A stretch of DNA of 64,000 bases from Psychrosphaera ytuae (GCF_017638545.1 NZ_CP072110.1:3100001-3164000), one strand, 5' to 3'. Numbered from the stretch's first letter, positions 25,602-35,758 are shown. Numbers and translations are program-made. The notes: generated by a model from the letters alone, not told the origin.

Positions 25602-26996
25602 TTGAGAAAAGAATTTGAAAAGTTATTGCTTGATATTAGTCAACGAAAAGAAATAGATGGTGGTGACTTAACCGTTGCGGGTACTAAGATCGTCTCGGCA
25701 TGTCGGCACGGACTAGATATAGGTCGTGCAAGTGTCTGGAAGGTAACCAAAGAAGGTATAACCTGTCAGATCTTGATGCACAAAACCGAAATTGAAATTG
25801 AAAACGGCGTAGAGTTACTCCGTTCTGATTTTCCTTCTTACTTTTCTGCAATAGATACAGAACGCGCATTGATTGCACATGACGCCGAAAATGACCCCGC
25901 AACCTCTGAATTTAGAGATGTCTACTTACGACCATTAAGCATTAAGTCAATGTTAGATATCCCTATCCGCTATCGCGGCAAAATGTATGGGATCATTTGT
26001 TGTGAACACGTTGGGTCAACAACTCGGCACTGGCAAGACGATGAGGTACTATTTGTTTCGACGCTCGCTGAACTATATGGCCGAGCCATTAGCGCTAATT
26101 ATCGCTGCGAATACGAGAACGTGCTAAAAGCGGTCAATGCCAACCTTGAAGAAGTGATTGCAGAAAGGACTCTAGAACTTGAAAAAAGTTTAGAAGAGTT
26201 GAAAGAAACACAGTCACAGTTAGTAGAAAGTGAAAAAATGGCAGCATTAGGTCATTTAGTATCTGGCGTTGCCCATGAAGTAAATACACCATTAGGCGTA
26301 GCTGTCACTTCGATCAGTGCAATGAAAGAGCGTTTAGATGCAGTTTTCGATGCTTTAGCCAAACAAACCCTTACTCAATCATTATTACAAAGTACTTTAG
26401 AGAATAATCGCGAAGCGATAGATCTTGCTTTATCCAACTTAGGTGTCGCCGCCAATTTAATTAATGACTTTAAAAAAATTGCCGTAGATCAAACCCATAT
26501 CGAATTAACAGAGATCGAACTCAAAGATTACTTGCAACACGTACTAAACACACTCAGTGCTGATGCCAATGCAAAAGAAGTGGCGTTAAACTATGAGGCT
26601 TCTAATGAGGTCATTTTAAAAACCTATCCAGGAAACGTTGCCCAGGTTATTTCAAATATAGTTAAGAATTGCTTTCACCACGCATTTGAGGAAGAAACCA
26701 AGGGGGACGGTTTTCAAGCATCAGTCAATGTCGCTTTATCCACTCACGTACAAGCCAGCGGAATAAAGCAATGTGTTATCGAAGTAAGTGATAATGGCAG
26801 TGGCATGACTCCAGAAGAACTAGAAAAAATCTTTGAACCATTTTATACAACTGCAAGAGGCAAAGGTCGTAAAGGACTTGGTTTAGCAGTGGCTTACAAT
26901 ACAGTGGTCGGGCAGCTAAAGGGCAATTTAAATGTGAGTTCAGACAAAGGCAAAGGAACTAGATTTAGAGTGTATTTACCAATGGAGGCTGATTGA
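25602..26996 (+). CDS. GAF-domain sensor histidine kinase
   Basis: A cytosolic histidine kinase of about 464 residues. GAF domain (about 10-165), coiled coil (about 175-215, LEEVIAERTLELEKSLEEL), dimerisation and phospho-acceptor region with SGVAHEVNTPLG (His about 223), and HATPase with NIVKNCFHHAF, SDNGSGM and the KGRKGLGLAVAYN lid (about 340-460). There is no receiver domain and no regulator next to it, so its partner is elsewhere. TTG 25602 has GGAG six bases upstream and is the best start; TTG 25581 and GTG 25590 are also in frame. It is divergent from the nuclease gene. Confidence 0.87.
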   Translation: MRKEFEKLLLDISQRKEIDGGDLTVAGTKIVSACRHGLDIGRASVWKVTKEGITCQILMHKTEIEIENGVELLRSDFPSYFSAIDTERALIAHDAENDPATSEFRDVYLRPLSIKSMLDIPIRYRGKMYGIICCEHVGSTTRHWQDDEVLFVSTLAELYGRAISANYRCEYENVLKAVNANLEEVIAERTLELEKSLEELKETQSQLVESEKMAALGHLVSGVAHEVNTPLGVAVTSISAMKERLDAVFDALAKQTLTQSLLQSTLENNREAIDLALSNLGVAANLINDFKKIAVDQTHIELTEIELKDYLQHVLNTLSADANAKEVALNYEASNEVILKTYPGNVAQVISNIVKNCFHHAFEEETKGDGFQASVNVALSTHVQASGIKQCVIEVSDNGSGMTPEELEKIFEPFYTTARGKGRKGLGLAVAYNTVVGQLKGNLNVSSDKGKGTRFRVYLPMEAD

Positions 26997-27026
26997 GCAA
27001 TCGTGACAGTGTTTCCAATTGCTCAA
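26993..27026. terminator. convergent stem-loop between kinase and cyclase genes
   Basis: A perfect 9-bp stem ttgagcaat / attgctcaa with a 16-nt loop overlaps the kinase stop codon and lies 8 bp beyond the end of the convergent gene. It has only short T tracts. Confidence 0.5.
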
Positions 27027-27033
27027 AAAGCTT

Positions 27034-28911
27034 TTAGATAGCCGTTACAAACTGGTTACGTCCACCTTCTTTTGCCTTGTAAAGACATTCATCGGCACGC
27101 TTTATTACTTCATTTATAGAACCGTCAGAGCTTTCAACTTGAGATGCTCCTAAGCTAAATGTCATTGCAAAGTCTTCTTCAATATTGTCGATTTCTATTT
27201 GGCTGACGTTTGTTTTGATTCGCTCAAAAATGGTTTTGATGTCTTCCAAATTGGTATTTGTCAGTACAACAAGCCACTCTTCACCGCCATAACGGCCAAA
27301 CATGTCTTGGCTTCGAATCGAACTTTTTATCGCTTTTGCGTACGCAACAAGAACCGCATCACCGACTTCGTGACCAAAGTTATCATTGATCTTTTTAAAG
27401 TAATCCAAATCAATAATGGCAATGGTAAGAGGCTGCTTGGTGCGTTTGGTGATTTGAAATTGACGCTCTGCAAATTGCAAAATGGCTCTGCGGTTTGGGG
27501 CGTCAGTTAGGTGATCTTTAAGGGCCATTTGCTGGAAGTGATTTCGGTTTAACAATAACCTATGTAACAAGAAACCAATCACCAACAATACAATAACAAC
27601 GAAGGCTAAAATTAATCGCCACACTAAGCCTTCACGTTGCTTTTGTTGTAGTTTCAGCTCTTTCAACTCATTTTCACGTTGTAAAACGCGATTGTCGTTC
27701 TCTTTCTTTTCCATGTCATAGTGGACAAGAAGTTCTTCATGCTTTTCGTGACTCATGCGTTCGTGCATTTTTTGTAAGTCTTTAGTAACTTGAGTTTGAA
27801 GGTCGAACGCTGTTTTGAAGTCTCCTTTGGCTGCTGACAACTTTGCCTGTTGACGCATTAACCCAATAGTCAGGTCATTTTCGCTTTGTTTTAACTCATT
27901 GGTGAGAGATTCTAGATAAACGATTTCTTTTTCTGCTTTTTCTACTTCACCCATTTCAATCAGACTATTAACTCTGCCCAATTGAATGTTCATTATGTTG
28001 CGTTTGTCTTTGTTTTCTTCAAAAAATGGCAAAGCTTGATTGTAATAAAGCAGTGCTTTTTCGTAGCTTTCTTGACTTTCGTATAGACCACCTAGCGCTT
28101 GTTCTGTCCAAGCTTGGCCAGCGATATCATTAAGCTCTATGGAAATTTTTAGCGATTGTGAATAGGCTTGTTTTGCTTTGTCATAATCTTTTAAATATCC
28201 GTAGTTATGAGCAAGATTAAACAAAATGATGGATTCGTTATATTTACTCTTTAATGAGCGCATAATGGCAAGAGACTCTTGCAAATATTCAATCGCCATT
28301 TTGTATTCGCTTTTGGCGCTATAAATGTTGGCCAGCGAGTTTACGGTTGAGGCAAGACCGTATTTATAATCGATAGCTTCGTATTGCTCTCGTGCTAAAT
28401 TTTGATATGTGATCGCTTGTTCTAGTTGGCCTTTTTCGTAAAACTGCGTGCCTATAACAGAATAAATACCACCTAAGATTTTTTTGTCTTTTATCAATGT
28501 AAGTTTTGAGTAGATATCTTCTAACAGTTCTGAAGTTGGTTGATTTTGGATGTGGTTGATCCGCAGTTGAGCGAGTACCAAGCGAACATTCGATTCGATT
28601 AACTCTGTGGTATCACTCTTAGGTAAATACTCAGAAATCAACGATTGCGCCGTTTGCAGACGCTCAAGTGCTAAATATGTCTCAACAATAGCGACATTGA
28701 CACGAACAATACTATTTTGCCATTCATTTTGCTCAGCTATCGCTAATAGAGTTTGATACTCCATTAACTGTTGTTCTGGCGTTGCAGACATATTATCTTC
28801 AATAGCAATTAACTGCTTTTGCAGCTCAGATTGGCTCGTGACTTCTGCAATAACTAGGTTAGAGAAAGTGAGCAAAATCATTGAAAATATTGTTGTTATT
28901 ATTATTCGCAT
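27034..28911 (-). CDS. TPR-repeat membrane diguanylate cyclase
   Basis: 625 residues: signal peptide (about 1-22), a periplasmic stretch of tetratricopeptide repeats (about 90-350; for example AITYQNLAREQYEAIDYKYGLAS and ALLYYNQALPFFEEN), a coiled segment, one membrane span (about 432-452) and a cytosolic GGDEF domain (about 465-625). The signature is GGEEW, a conservative variant of GGEEF, and the inhibitory I-site RSQD stands five residues before it. The substrate and metal residues (DLDYFKKIND) are present, so it probably makes c-di-GMP in response to a periplasmic partner bound by the TPRs. The single gene has AAGGGA close to its ATG. Confidence 0.88.
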   Translation of the reverse strand: MRIIITTIFSMILLTFSNLVIAEVTSQSELQKQLIAIEDNMSATPEQQLMEYQTLLAIAEQNEWQNSIVRVNVAIVETYLALERLQTAQSLISEYLPKSDTTELIESNVRLVLAQLRINHIQNQPTSELLEDIYSKLTLIKDKKILGGIYSVIGTQFYEKGQLEQAITYQNLAREQYEAIDYKYGLASTVNSLANIYSAKSEYKMAIEYLQESLAIMRSLKSKYNESIILFNLAHNYGYLKDYDKAKQAYSQSLKISIELNDIAGQAWTEQALGGLYESQESYEKALLYYNQALPFFEENKDKRNIMNIQLGRVNSLIEMGEVEKAEKEIVYLESLTNELKQSENDLTIGLMRQQAKLSAAKGDFKTAFDLQTQVTKDLQKMHERMSHEKHEELLVHYDMEKKENDNRVLQRENELKELKLQQKQREGLVWRLILAFVVIVLLVIGFLLHRLLLNRNHFQQMALKDHLTDAPNRRAILQFAERQFQITKRTKQPLTIAIIDLDYFKKINDNFGHEVGDAVLVAYAKAIKSSIRSQDMFGRYGGEEWLVVLTNTNLEDIKTIFERIKTNVSQIEIDNIEEDFAMTFSLGASQVESSDGSINEVIKRADECLYKAKEGGRNQFVTAI

Positions 28912-29106
28912 GCGTCCCTTGGGTTTCCTATATTAGCAACAAATGGTTTCTGCACGTTGCCTTAAAGGTGACACATTTAGATAAAAAAATCATCAATAAT
29001 TTTTGCCACTAGTCCAGGGCTTAGGTTTTTTTGGCAAAACTTGTTAACCAATGGCATTTAACCCGATAAAATAAATAAAAACCAAAAACTCGGACCCAAG
29101 GACGTT

Positions 29107-31152
29107 ATGACAACTTCTTTAAATACCTCTGACATTCAAACCCAAATGCATCAATTGGCGGAGCGCTTACACAAATACAACCATGAGTATTATGTAATGG
29201 ATAATCCAACAGTGCCTGATGCTGAATATGATCGTGTATTTAGAGAGTTACAGGCTTTAGAACAAGCTAATCCGAGTTTGATATTGGCAGACTCTCCAAC
29301 TCAAAAAGTCGGTGGTATGGCGCTAGATAAGTTTGAGCAAGTCACTCATGAAGTTCCTATGCTTTCTCTCGATAATGCAATGGAAGAGCCGGAGTTTATT
29401 GCTTTTAATAAACGAATTAATGACCGCTTAAAATCCGATCAAGAGTTTGAGTTTTGTTGTGAGCCTAAACTCGATGGTTTAGCGGTCAGTTTGTTATACG
29501 TCGATGGTATTTTGGTTCAGGCAGCAACACGCGGCGATGGAGCCGTGGGTGAAAATATTACCGCTAACGTCAAAACCATAAAGTCTATACCTCTTCGTTT
29601 AATAGGTGACTCGGTACCGGCAAGAGTGGAGGTTCGTGGTGAGGTGTTTTTGTGGTTAGACGGGTTTAAAGCGTTTAACGAAAATGCCCTCGCACAAGGC
29701 TCTAAACCTATGGTAAACCCTAGAAATGGTGCCGCAGGTAGCTTACGCCAACTAGACTCAAAAATTACTGCGACTCGACCGCTGGGCTTTTATGCTTATA
29801 GTTTGGGGGTGGTAAGTGACGAAGTCGAAATGCCAGATCAACACTTTGCGCGATTAGAGCAGATAAACAAGTGGGGCTTACCGCTTTGTCCTGAAGTAAA
29901 AGTTGTCAAAGGCGTCGAAGGAGTTTTAGGCTTTTACGCTGATATTCAAAAAAAGCGCAACACCCTCAACTATGAGATTGATGGCACTGTAATAAAAGTT
30001 AACGACATTGGTATTCAAGACCAGTTGGGTTTTGTTGCTCGCGCTCCGAGATGGGCAATCGCTTATAAATTTCCTGCACAAGAAGAAATGACGGTACTTC
30101 GAGACGTCGAGTTTCAGGTCGGTCGTACTGGCGCTATTACGCCAGTTGCTAAGTTAGAGCCTGTTTTTGTTGGTGGAGTGACTGTTTCTAATGCCACTTT
30201 GCACAACGCAGAAGAGATTGAGCGCTTAGGGATTAAAATTGGCGATACCGTCATCATACGTCGTGCAGGCGATGTTATTCCGCAAGTTGTTGGCGCAGTT
30301 GCTGAACGCAGGCCCGCAGATGCTCGCGATATTGAGTTTCCTGAATCTTGTCCAGTGTGCCAATCTCATGTTGAAAAGCCTGAGGGAGAGGCTGTCACCC
30401 GTTGTACGGGGGGCTTAGTTTGCGGTGCACAGCGCAAACAAGCGATTAAACATTTTGCGTCACGCAAAGCGATGGATATTGATGGCTTAGGAGATAAGAT
30501 TGTCGATCAGCTGGTGGATGCTGAATTGATCTCGTCACCTGCGGATTTGTTTTCTTTGAGCCAAGAACAAATTGAATCGCTTGAGCGAATGGGACCCAAA
30601 TCTGCAGCAAATTTGATTGCGGCGTTTCAGGAAGCCAAACAAACAACCTTAGCTAAGTTCCTTTACTCTTTGGGGATCAGGGAAGTTGGAGAGACGACGG
30701 CTGCTAATTTAGCTCAACACTTCTTAACGTTAGAGGCGATAGAAAACGCAAGTTTAGAGCAGCTGATTGAAGTTAGTGATGTCGGCAATATTGTGGCTCA
30801 GCACGTACATTCGTTTTTTAGGGAAGAACACAACGTATCAATTATCAACCAACTAAAAGAGGCTGGAGTTAATTGGCCAGCCATCGAAAAAGTCGAAGCC
30901 GATCAACAACCACTTAATGGCCTGACTTACGTTATTACCGGGACGTTATCGCGAGTTAGCCGAACGGAAGCAAAAAACCTATTAGTTGGCTTGGGAGCGA
31001 AAGTGGCGGGTAGCGTATCTGCCAAAACCGATTATTTGGTCGCAGGTGAAAAAGCCGGCTCTAAACTCACAAAGGCACAAGATTTGAATGTTCCGGTACT
31101 CGACGAGGATGGACTTGTCGCGTTGCTCGCAGAGCATGGTATAAATCCTTAA
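29107..31152 (+). CDS. ligA: NAD-dependent DNA ligase
   Basis: The replicative ligase that seals nicks between Okazaki fragments. 681 residues, close to E. coli LigA (671). All domains are visible: Ia (YYVMDNPTVPDAEYDR), adenylation domain with the nucleophile Lys in EPKLDG (about 121), OB-fold, zinc finger (CPVCQS...RCTGGLVCGAQ, about 415-440), helix-hairpin-helix repeats and a C-terminal BRCT domain (about 600-678, LTYVITGTLS). The gene is single. In many gammaproteobacteria zipA lies upstream; here a signalling gene does. Confidence 0.98.
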   Translation: MTTSLNTSDIQTQMHQLAERLHKYNHEYYVMDNPTVPDAEYDRVFRELQALEQANPSLILADSPTQKVGGMALDKFEQVTHEVPMLSLDNAMEEPEFIAFNKRINDRLKSDQEFEFCCEPKLDGLAVSLLYVDGILVQAATRGDGAVGENITANVKTIKSIPLRLIGDSVPARVEVRGEVFLWLDGFKAFNENALAQGSKPMVNPRNGAAGSLRQLDSKITATRPLGFYAYSLGVVSDEVEMPDQHFARLEQINKWGLPLCPEVKVVKGVEGVLGFYADIQKKRNTLNYEIDGTVIKVNDIGIQDQLGFVARAPRWAIAYKFPAQEEMTVLRDVEFQVGRTGAITPVAKLEPVFVGGVTVSNATLHNAEEIERLGIKIGDTVIIRRAGDVIPQVVGAVAERRPADARDIEFPESCPVCQSHVEKPEGEAVTRCTGGLVCGAQRKQAIKHFASRKAMDIDGLGDKIVDQLVDAELISSPADLFSLSQEQIESLERMGPKSAANLIAAFQEAKQTTLAKFLYSLGIREVGETTAANLAQHFLTLEAIENASLEQLIEVSDVGNIVAQHVHSFFREEHNVSIINQLKEAGVNWPAIEKVEADQQPLNGLTYVITGTLSRVSRTEAKNLLVGLGAKVAGSVSAKTDYLVAGEKAGSKLTKAQDLNVPVLDEDGLVALLAEHGINP

Positions 31153-31289
31153 TACCAATATTAATCCAGAGTCTCATAAGAGTGGCTTTGTTACTATTAG
31201 CAGAATGAGCTTCGGATAAAGTACGTAGAGTCAACAAGTCAAAAAACAGTCATTTGAACGCACTTTCGTCAATATTTTGTCGGAAGTGC

Positions 31290-31317
31290 TTGCATGTCCG
31301 ATCCTCGTGGCTACAAT
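31290..31317 (+). promoter_or_regulatory. putative sigma70 promoter of flrA
   Basis: TTGCAT and TACAAT are spaced by 16 bp, 46 bp before the flrA start. A sigma70-type promoter fits the position of FlrA at the top of the flagellar cascade. Confidence 0.5.
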
Positions 31318-31362
31318 CAAAGCTATAAAGAGCCAATTAACAAAGAATTATCGAATTGAGCC

Positions 31363-32847
31363 ATGGGAAATGAAGTAAAAGTTGGTTTGGGAAAAATCCT
31401 GATCCTAGATGAAAACGCCACGCGTGCTGAGTTGGTGAGCCACCTACTCGGTTTTATCGGCGAGCCTTGTCAAATTGTGACCAAGTCAGAGTTTGCTGAA
31501 GCCTGTCAGCCAGAAGAAAACATCATGGCTTGTATTTTAGGTGCATTAAAGTCTGGCGATCATGAGGAGCTTGTTGCTTCACAACCAGCCGTCCCTTTTT
31601 TGGTATTGGGTGATACTCTTAAGTATTTATTCGATAAGAAAAACGTAATCGGTATGCTCAGTGAGCCTTTGAGTTATCCTGTAGTAATCCAACAAATTCG
31701 CGATTGCCAAGAGTACAAAAGGCTTCTTCCTAAACGCTCCGCATTAACCGATGGTTCTAAATTCGATGGTTTGATTGGTACCACCAACGCGATGCAGACG
31801 ATTCGCTTTTTGATTAAACAAGTTGCTGAAAAAGACGCAAATGTATTGATCTTAGGTGACAGTGGTACAGGTAAAGAAGTTATCGCTCGCAACGTCCACT
31901 TGCTGTCTACACGTAATAAAGGTCCATTTGTTCCAGTTAACTGCGGAGCAATACCTGGTGAGCTACTAGAAAGTGAGCTGTTTGGTCATGAAAAAGGCGC
32001 ATTTACCGGAGCAATTTCATCTCGTAAAGGTCGTTTTGAATTAGCCCAAGGCGGTACGCTATTTTTAGATGAAATCGGCGATATGCCATTACAAATGCAA
32101 GTAAAGCTTTTGCGGGTTATTCAAGAGCGCACTTACGAACGAGTCGGTGGTAACAAACCTATCAAAGCGGATGTTCGGATAGTCGCGGCGACTCACCGTA
32201 ACTTAGAGTCGATGATTGACGAAGGTAAATTCCGTGAAGATTTATTTTATCGATTAAACGTATTTCCCATTGAGTCACCGTCTTTAAAAGACCGTGCGGA
32301 CGACTTAGAGCAACTAATTCAAGAGTTTATCAATCGTTTTGAGAAACAGCATCAAGCTCGATTTAGCTTAACAGAAAGAGCGCTCGATTCGTTAAAGCAG
32401 CACAAGTGGCCTGGTAACGTGCGTGAGTTAGGTAACTTAGTCGAGCGCTTGCTTATTATGTTTCCTAATCAAACCGTTGACGTACATGATTTGCCGCAAC
32501 GTTATTGTTACACAGATGAAGCGCCGTTTGTTCCTGAGTATCCGGACGAAATATTAGAGCGCCAAGCGTTGAATGACATATTTGCATTTAATGATGAAGA
32601 AGAATCTGATGAGCCGGATGATGACTTTGTTATGTCTGCAACTACGTTTGCGGATCCAACAACGGTTATGCTGCCACCAGAAGGGCTGGATTTAAAAGAG
32701 TACCTGTCAGAGTTAGAAATCAACCTTATTGAACAAGCACTACAAAATTGTGATTACGTTGTGTCGAGAGCCGCCGAGCAGCTCTCTTTAAGGCGAACAA
32801 CACTCGTCGAAAAAATGAAAAAGTACGACTTAAATAAAGATGAATAG
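31363..32847 (+). CDS. flrA: FlrA/FleQ master flagellar regulator (sigma54 activator)
   Basis: The top regulator of polar flagellar genes: an AAA+ enhancer-binding protein that remodels RpoN polymerase. 494 residues. The N-terminal FleQ-type receiver-like domain (about 8-125) lacks the usual acidic phospho-site pattern. The AAA+ domain (about 135-375) has Walker A GDSGTGKE (about 165), the sigma54-contact loop GAFTGA (about 213) and Walker B LFLDEIGD. A Fis-type helix-turn-helix closes the protein (SRAAEQLSLRRTTLVEKM). In FleQ relatives c-di-GMP and FlhG inhibit the ATPase. It has its own terminator, so flrBC are separate. Confidence 0.94.
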   Translation: MGNEVKVGLGKILILDENATRAELVSHLLGFIGEPCQIVTKSEFAEACQPEENIMACILGALKSGDHEELVASQPAVPFLVLGDTLKYLFDKKNVIGMLSEPLSYPVVIQQIRDCQEYKRLLPKRSALTDGSKFDGLIGTTNAMQTIRFLIKQVAEKDANVLILGDSGTGKEVIARNVHLLSTRNKGPFVPVNCGAIPGELLESELFGHEKGAFTGAISSRKGRFELAQGGTLFLDEIGDMPLQMQVKLLRVIQERTYERVGGNKPIKADVRIVAATHRNLESMIDEGKFREDLFYRLNVFPIESPSLKDRADDLEQLIQEFINRFEKQHQARFSLTERALDSLKQHKWPGNVRELGNLVERLLIMFPNQTVDVHDLPQRYCYTDEAPFVPEYPDEILERQALNDIFAFNDEEESDEPDDDFVMSATTFADPTTVMLPPEGLDLKEYLSELEINLIEQALQNCDYVVSRAAEQLSLRRTTLVEKMKKYDLNKDE

Positions 32848-32872
32848 GACAGCAAATGCTGTCCTTTTTTTT
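32847..32872 (+). terminator. flrA terminator
   Basis: The stem ggacagc / gctgtcc with loop aaat is followed by eight T. The stem begins at the last base of the flrA stop codon. Confidence 0.95.
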
Positions 32873-32961
32873 GAGTTGTTTTTTTGAATAGTCAAAAAAT
32901 TGAATCAGTCAAAAAGGTATCAGCACCCCATTAAGTTGTTGTAATTATTGAAAATAAAAGT

Positions 32962-32977
32962 TGGCATGATGGTTGTA
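32962..32977 (+). promoter_or_regulatory. sigma54 promoter of flrBC
   Basis: TGGCAT-N5-TTGTA matches the -24/-12 consensus TGGCAC-N5-TTGCA except for two bases, with correct GG-to-G(C/T) spacing. In Vibrio, flrBC is activated by FlrA with RpoN, which fits. Confidence 0.65.
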
Positions 32978-33014
32978 TTATCCACTGTGTATTAAAACCA
33001 GTGAGGCCAGTATT

Positions 33015-34238
33015 ATGTCAGCCAGAATTTCAACCGTCATGTCAGAGCGCCGAGTTGTCGATGCCAACATCAAACTCGCGTCTTTTACGTCAAAGTTTCG
33101 TAGCTTTGCCGATCCTGAACACGCGTCATCTGCCGATTATGCTGGAATCACTCATGAGAAGGCATCAAACGATGCTCTAAGCTCAGAACAAATTAATGAA
33201 ATGCGTCAGCAAAACGAAGAGCTGAGTCATCTTGTTGACGTGTTGCCAAACGGCGTTGTGGTTTTAGATAACAAAGGCATGGTCCGCCAGGCAAACAAAC
33301 AAGCGATTCAGTTACTTGGTGAGCCACTAGAAGGCGAAAAATGGCGTACTGTTATTGCCCGTTCATTCAAACCTAGAGAAGATGACGGTCATGAAGTGTC
33401 TTTACAGACCGGTCGTCGTGTAAAGCTTGAAATAATGCCTCTTAAATCTGGGCAGTTGATTGTTATGACGGATCTTACCGAAACTCGTCAGTTACAAGAG
33501 CGTATCAGTCACCTTCAACGTGTTTCGGCATTAGGTCGTATGGTCGCGAGTTTGGCTCATCAGATCCGCACACCCTTGTCAGCGGCGATGTTATACGCAG
33601 CAAATTTATCGAATAACCGCCTTAAAGCCGAACAAAAATCTAATTTCGTCAATAAATTGTCATCTCGTTTAACAGATTTAGAAAATCAAGTTAACGATAT
33701 GTTGATGTTTGCCAAAAGCGGTGAAAACCAAGTATTAGAACAAGTATCACTGCAGCAGTTGCTCACCAGCGTTCACCAAGGTGCGGATGCGATGGTTCAG
33801 CAGGCCGGTACTATGACGGTCGAGCTACCAGAACCAGATATCGAGTTACTGGCTAACAAAACCAGTTTAGCAAGCGCTATAACCAACTTAGTTCACAATG
33901 CCGTGCAAGTTGTAGGACAAGGTGTTCACGTTCACCTTGCTGCACGCCGGGTTGATAGCCAGCCAAATCAGGTTTGTATTTCTGTTGAAGACAATGGTCC
34001 AGGAATCAAGCCAGAAGTCATCGACAAAATTTTTGAACCGTTTTATACCACGCGCTCTCAAGGTACAGGTTTAGGCTTGTCGGTGGTTAAAACGGTCGCT
34101 CAAGCGCACCAAGGTAGTGTTGAAGTTGTCAACAAACCAACGGGTGGCGCAATTTTCTCAATCTATTTGCCAATTAAATTGGCACCTAAAAGTGATATTC
34201 AGCGTGTCGAAACACCACGCCAGGAGGTACTAGCATGA
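33015..34238 (+). CDS. flrB: FlrB/FleS flagellar sensor histidine kinase
   Basis: Cytosolic kinase that phosphorylates FlrC. From ATG 33015 (GAGG eight bases upstream) it has 407 residues: a PAS domain (about 70-165), HisKA with SLAHQIRTPLSA (His about 182), and HATPase with NLVHNAVQV, DNGPGI and GTGLGLSVV. An upstream in-frame codon at 32973 falls inside the -12 element of the promoter, so the shorter start is preferred. It overlaps flrC by 4 bp (ATGA). Confidence 0.94.
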   Translation: MSARISTVMSERRVVDANIKLASFTSKFRSFADPEHASSADYAGITHEKASNDALSSEQINEMRQQNEELSHLVDVLPNGVVVLDNKGMVRQANKQAIQLLGEPLEGEKWRTVIARSFKPREDDGHEVSLQTGRRVKLEIMPLKSGQLIVMTDLTETRQLQERISHLQRVSALGRMVASLAHQIRTPLSAAMLYAANLSNNRLKAEQKSNFVNKLSSRLTDLENQVNDMLMFAKSGENQVLEQVSLQQLLTSVHQGADAMVQQAGTMTVELPEPDIELLANKTSLASAITNLVHNAVQVVGQGVHVHLAARRVDSQPNQVCISVEDNGPGIKPEVIDKIFEPFYTTRSQGTGLGLSVVKTVAQAHQGSVEVVNKPTGGAIFSIYLPIKLAPKSDIQRVETPRQEVLA

Positions 34239-35587
34239 GCCAATCTCAAGTATTAGTCGTTGAAGACGACTCAGGTTTACGCGAAGCATTAGTTGATACG
34301 TTATCAATTGCTGGATATGCAGTAGTTGAAGCGGATTCTGCCGAAATGGCTTTGGTCAAACTCAAAGAAACCGTGATTGACATAATAGTATCAGACGTTC
34401 AAATGGGCGGCCTGTCAGGTTTAGACTTGTTGAAGTCAGTTAAAAAGTTATATCCAAACACACCGTTTTTGTTGATGACTGCTTATGCAACGATTGATCA
34501 CGCAGTTGAAGCAATGAAATACGGTGCGATAGATTACATGGCGAAGCCATTTGCACCAGAAGTGTTGCTCAACATGGTAGGTCGATACGCACCAGCCAAA
34601 CAGGCTGAAAAGCACAACCCAGTTGTAGCCGACAAGAAAAGTATAGAGTTACTTAAATTAGCAAGTCGAGTTGCAGCTTCTGATGCGTCAGTGATGATTT
34701 CAGGTCCAAGTGGTTCGGGTAAAGAAGTGATGGCGCGATACATTCATGACCAATCTAGCCGTGCCGAGCATGACTTTATTGCTATTAACTGTGCTGCAAT
34801 TCCAGACAATATGTTAGAAGCCACCTTATTTGGTTATGAAAAAGGTGCGTTTACTGGTGCCGTTCAAGCCTGTCCTGGAAAGTTTGAACAAGCTCAACAC
34901 GGTACTATTTTGCTCGACGAAATTACCGAGATGGATTTAAATCTTCAAGCAAAACTATTGCGTGTCCTACAAGAACGCGAAGTAGAGCGCTTAGGTAGCC
35001 GTAAAACCATAAAGTTAGACGTAAGAGTTTTGGCAACGTCGAACCGCGACTTAATGACAGCTGTTAAAGAAGGAAAGTTTAGAGAAGATTTGTATTATCG
35101 ACTTAATGTTTTCCCAATTAAGTGGTTGCCATTAGCACAGCGCAAAGACGACTTACTGCCAATTACAGAGCATTTATTACAACGTTATTGTATCGAGCAA
35201 GGTCGTGAAATTCCTGAGCTTAGTTCTGCCGCTAAAGCAAAGCTGTTATCGCATAACTGGCCAGGTAACGTTCGTGAACTCGACAATGTGATCCAGCGCG
35301 CTCTGATCTTATGCGCTTCAGACACAATAGAAAGTGACCACATTCTTGTTGAAGAATTTGCAGTTGATAGTGTTGCTGCCAATATCCAGGCGTCAAACAA
35401 TGCAGCGGATGACACGACTGCCTTTAAATCAGAAATTAGAGATCAAGAAAATCGAATTATTCTTGATGCATTACAGGCTTGCCAAGGCAAACGAAAAGAC
35501 GTTGCTGAAAAGCTTGGTATTAGCCCTCGTACGCTGCGCTATAAGCTCGCTAAAATGCGTGAACAAGGCATCGAGGTGCCAGCTTAA
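34235..35587 (+). CDS. flrC: FlrC/FleR sigma54-dependent response regulator
   Basis: Activates the hook-basal-body class of flagellar genes. 450 residues: receiver domain with phospho-acceptor Asp54 (IIVSDVQMGG), AAA+ domain with Walker A GPSGSGKE, the GAFTGA loop and LLDEITEM, and a Fis-like helix-turn-helix (KDVAEKLGISPRTLRYKL). It is translationally coupled to flrB and closed by a terminator before fliE. Confidence 0.95.
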   Translation: MSQSQVLVVEDDSGLREALVDTLSIAGYAVVEADSAEMALVKLKETVIDIIVSDVQMGGLSGLDLLKSVKKLYPNTPFLLMTAYATIDHAVEAMKYGAIDYMAKPFAPEVLLNMVGRYAPAKQAEKHNPVVADKKSIELLKLASRVAASDASVMISGPSGSGKEVMARYIHDQSSRAEHDFIAINCAAIPDNMLEATLFGYEKGAFTGAVQACPGKFEQAQHGTILLDEITEMDLNLQAKLLRVLQEREVERLGSRKTIKLDVRVLATSNRDLMTAVKEGKFREDLYYRLNVFPIKWLPLAQRKDDLLPITEHLLQRYCIEQGREIPELSSAAKAKLLSHNWPGNVRELDNVIQRALILCASDTIESDHILVEEFAVDSVAANIQASNNAADDTTAFKSEIRDQENRIILDALQACQGKRKDVAEKLGISPRTLRYKLAKMREQGIEVPA

Positions 35588-35626
35588 TCCACGTAAGTAG
35601 TTAAATAAAAACCATCTATCCATATT

Positions 35627-35671
35627 GTCCACTGTCTAATTTCTCTCCATTCTTAGGCGGTGGACTTTTTT
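35627..35671 (+). terminator. flrC terminator
   Basis: A 13-bp stem (gtccactgtctaa with ttaggcggtggac, two G-U pairs) is followed by six T. Confidence 0.85.
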
Positions 35672-35742
35672 ATGTCAAACTTTTGTCATCAAAATTTATA
35701 CCTCAAAGTCACCTAACTTGTTGAATTTGTTATTAAATAAGT

Positions 35743-35758
35743 TGGCACCTTTTGTGCT
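35743..35758 (+). promoter_or_regulatory. sigma54 promoter of the fliE operon
   Basis: TGGCAC-N5-GTGCT has a perfect -24 box and the -12 GC at the right distance. It lies 45 bp before the fliE start. Confidence 0.75.
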
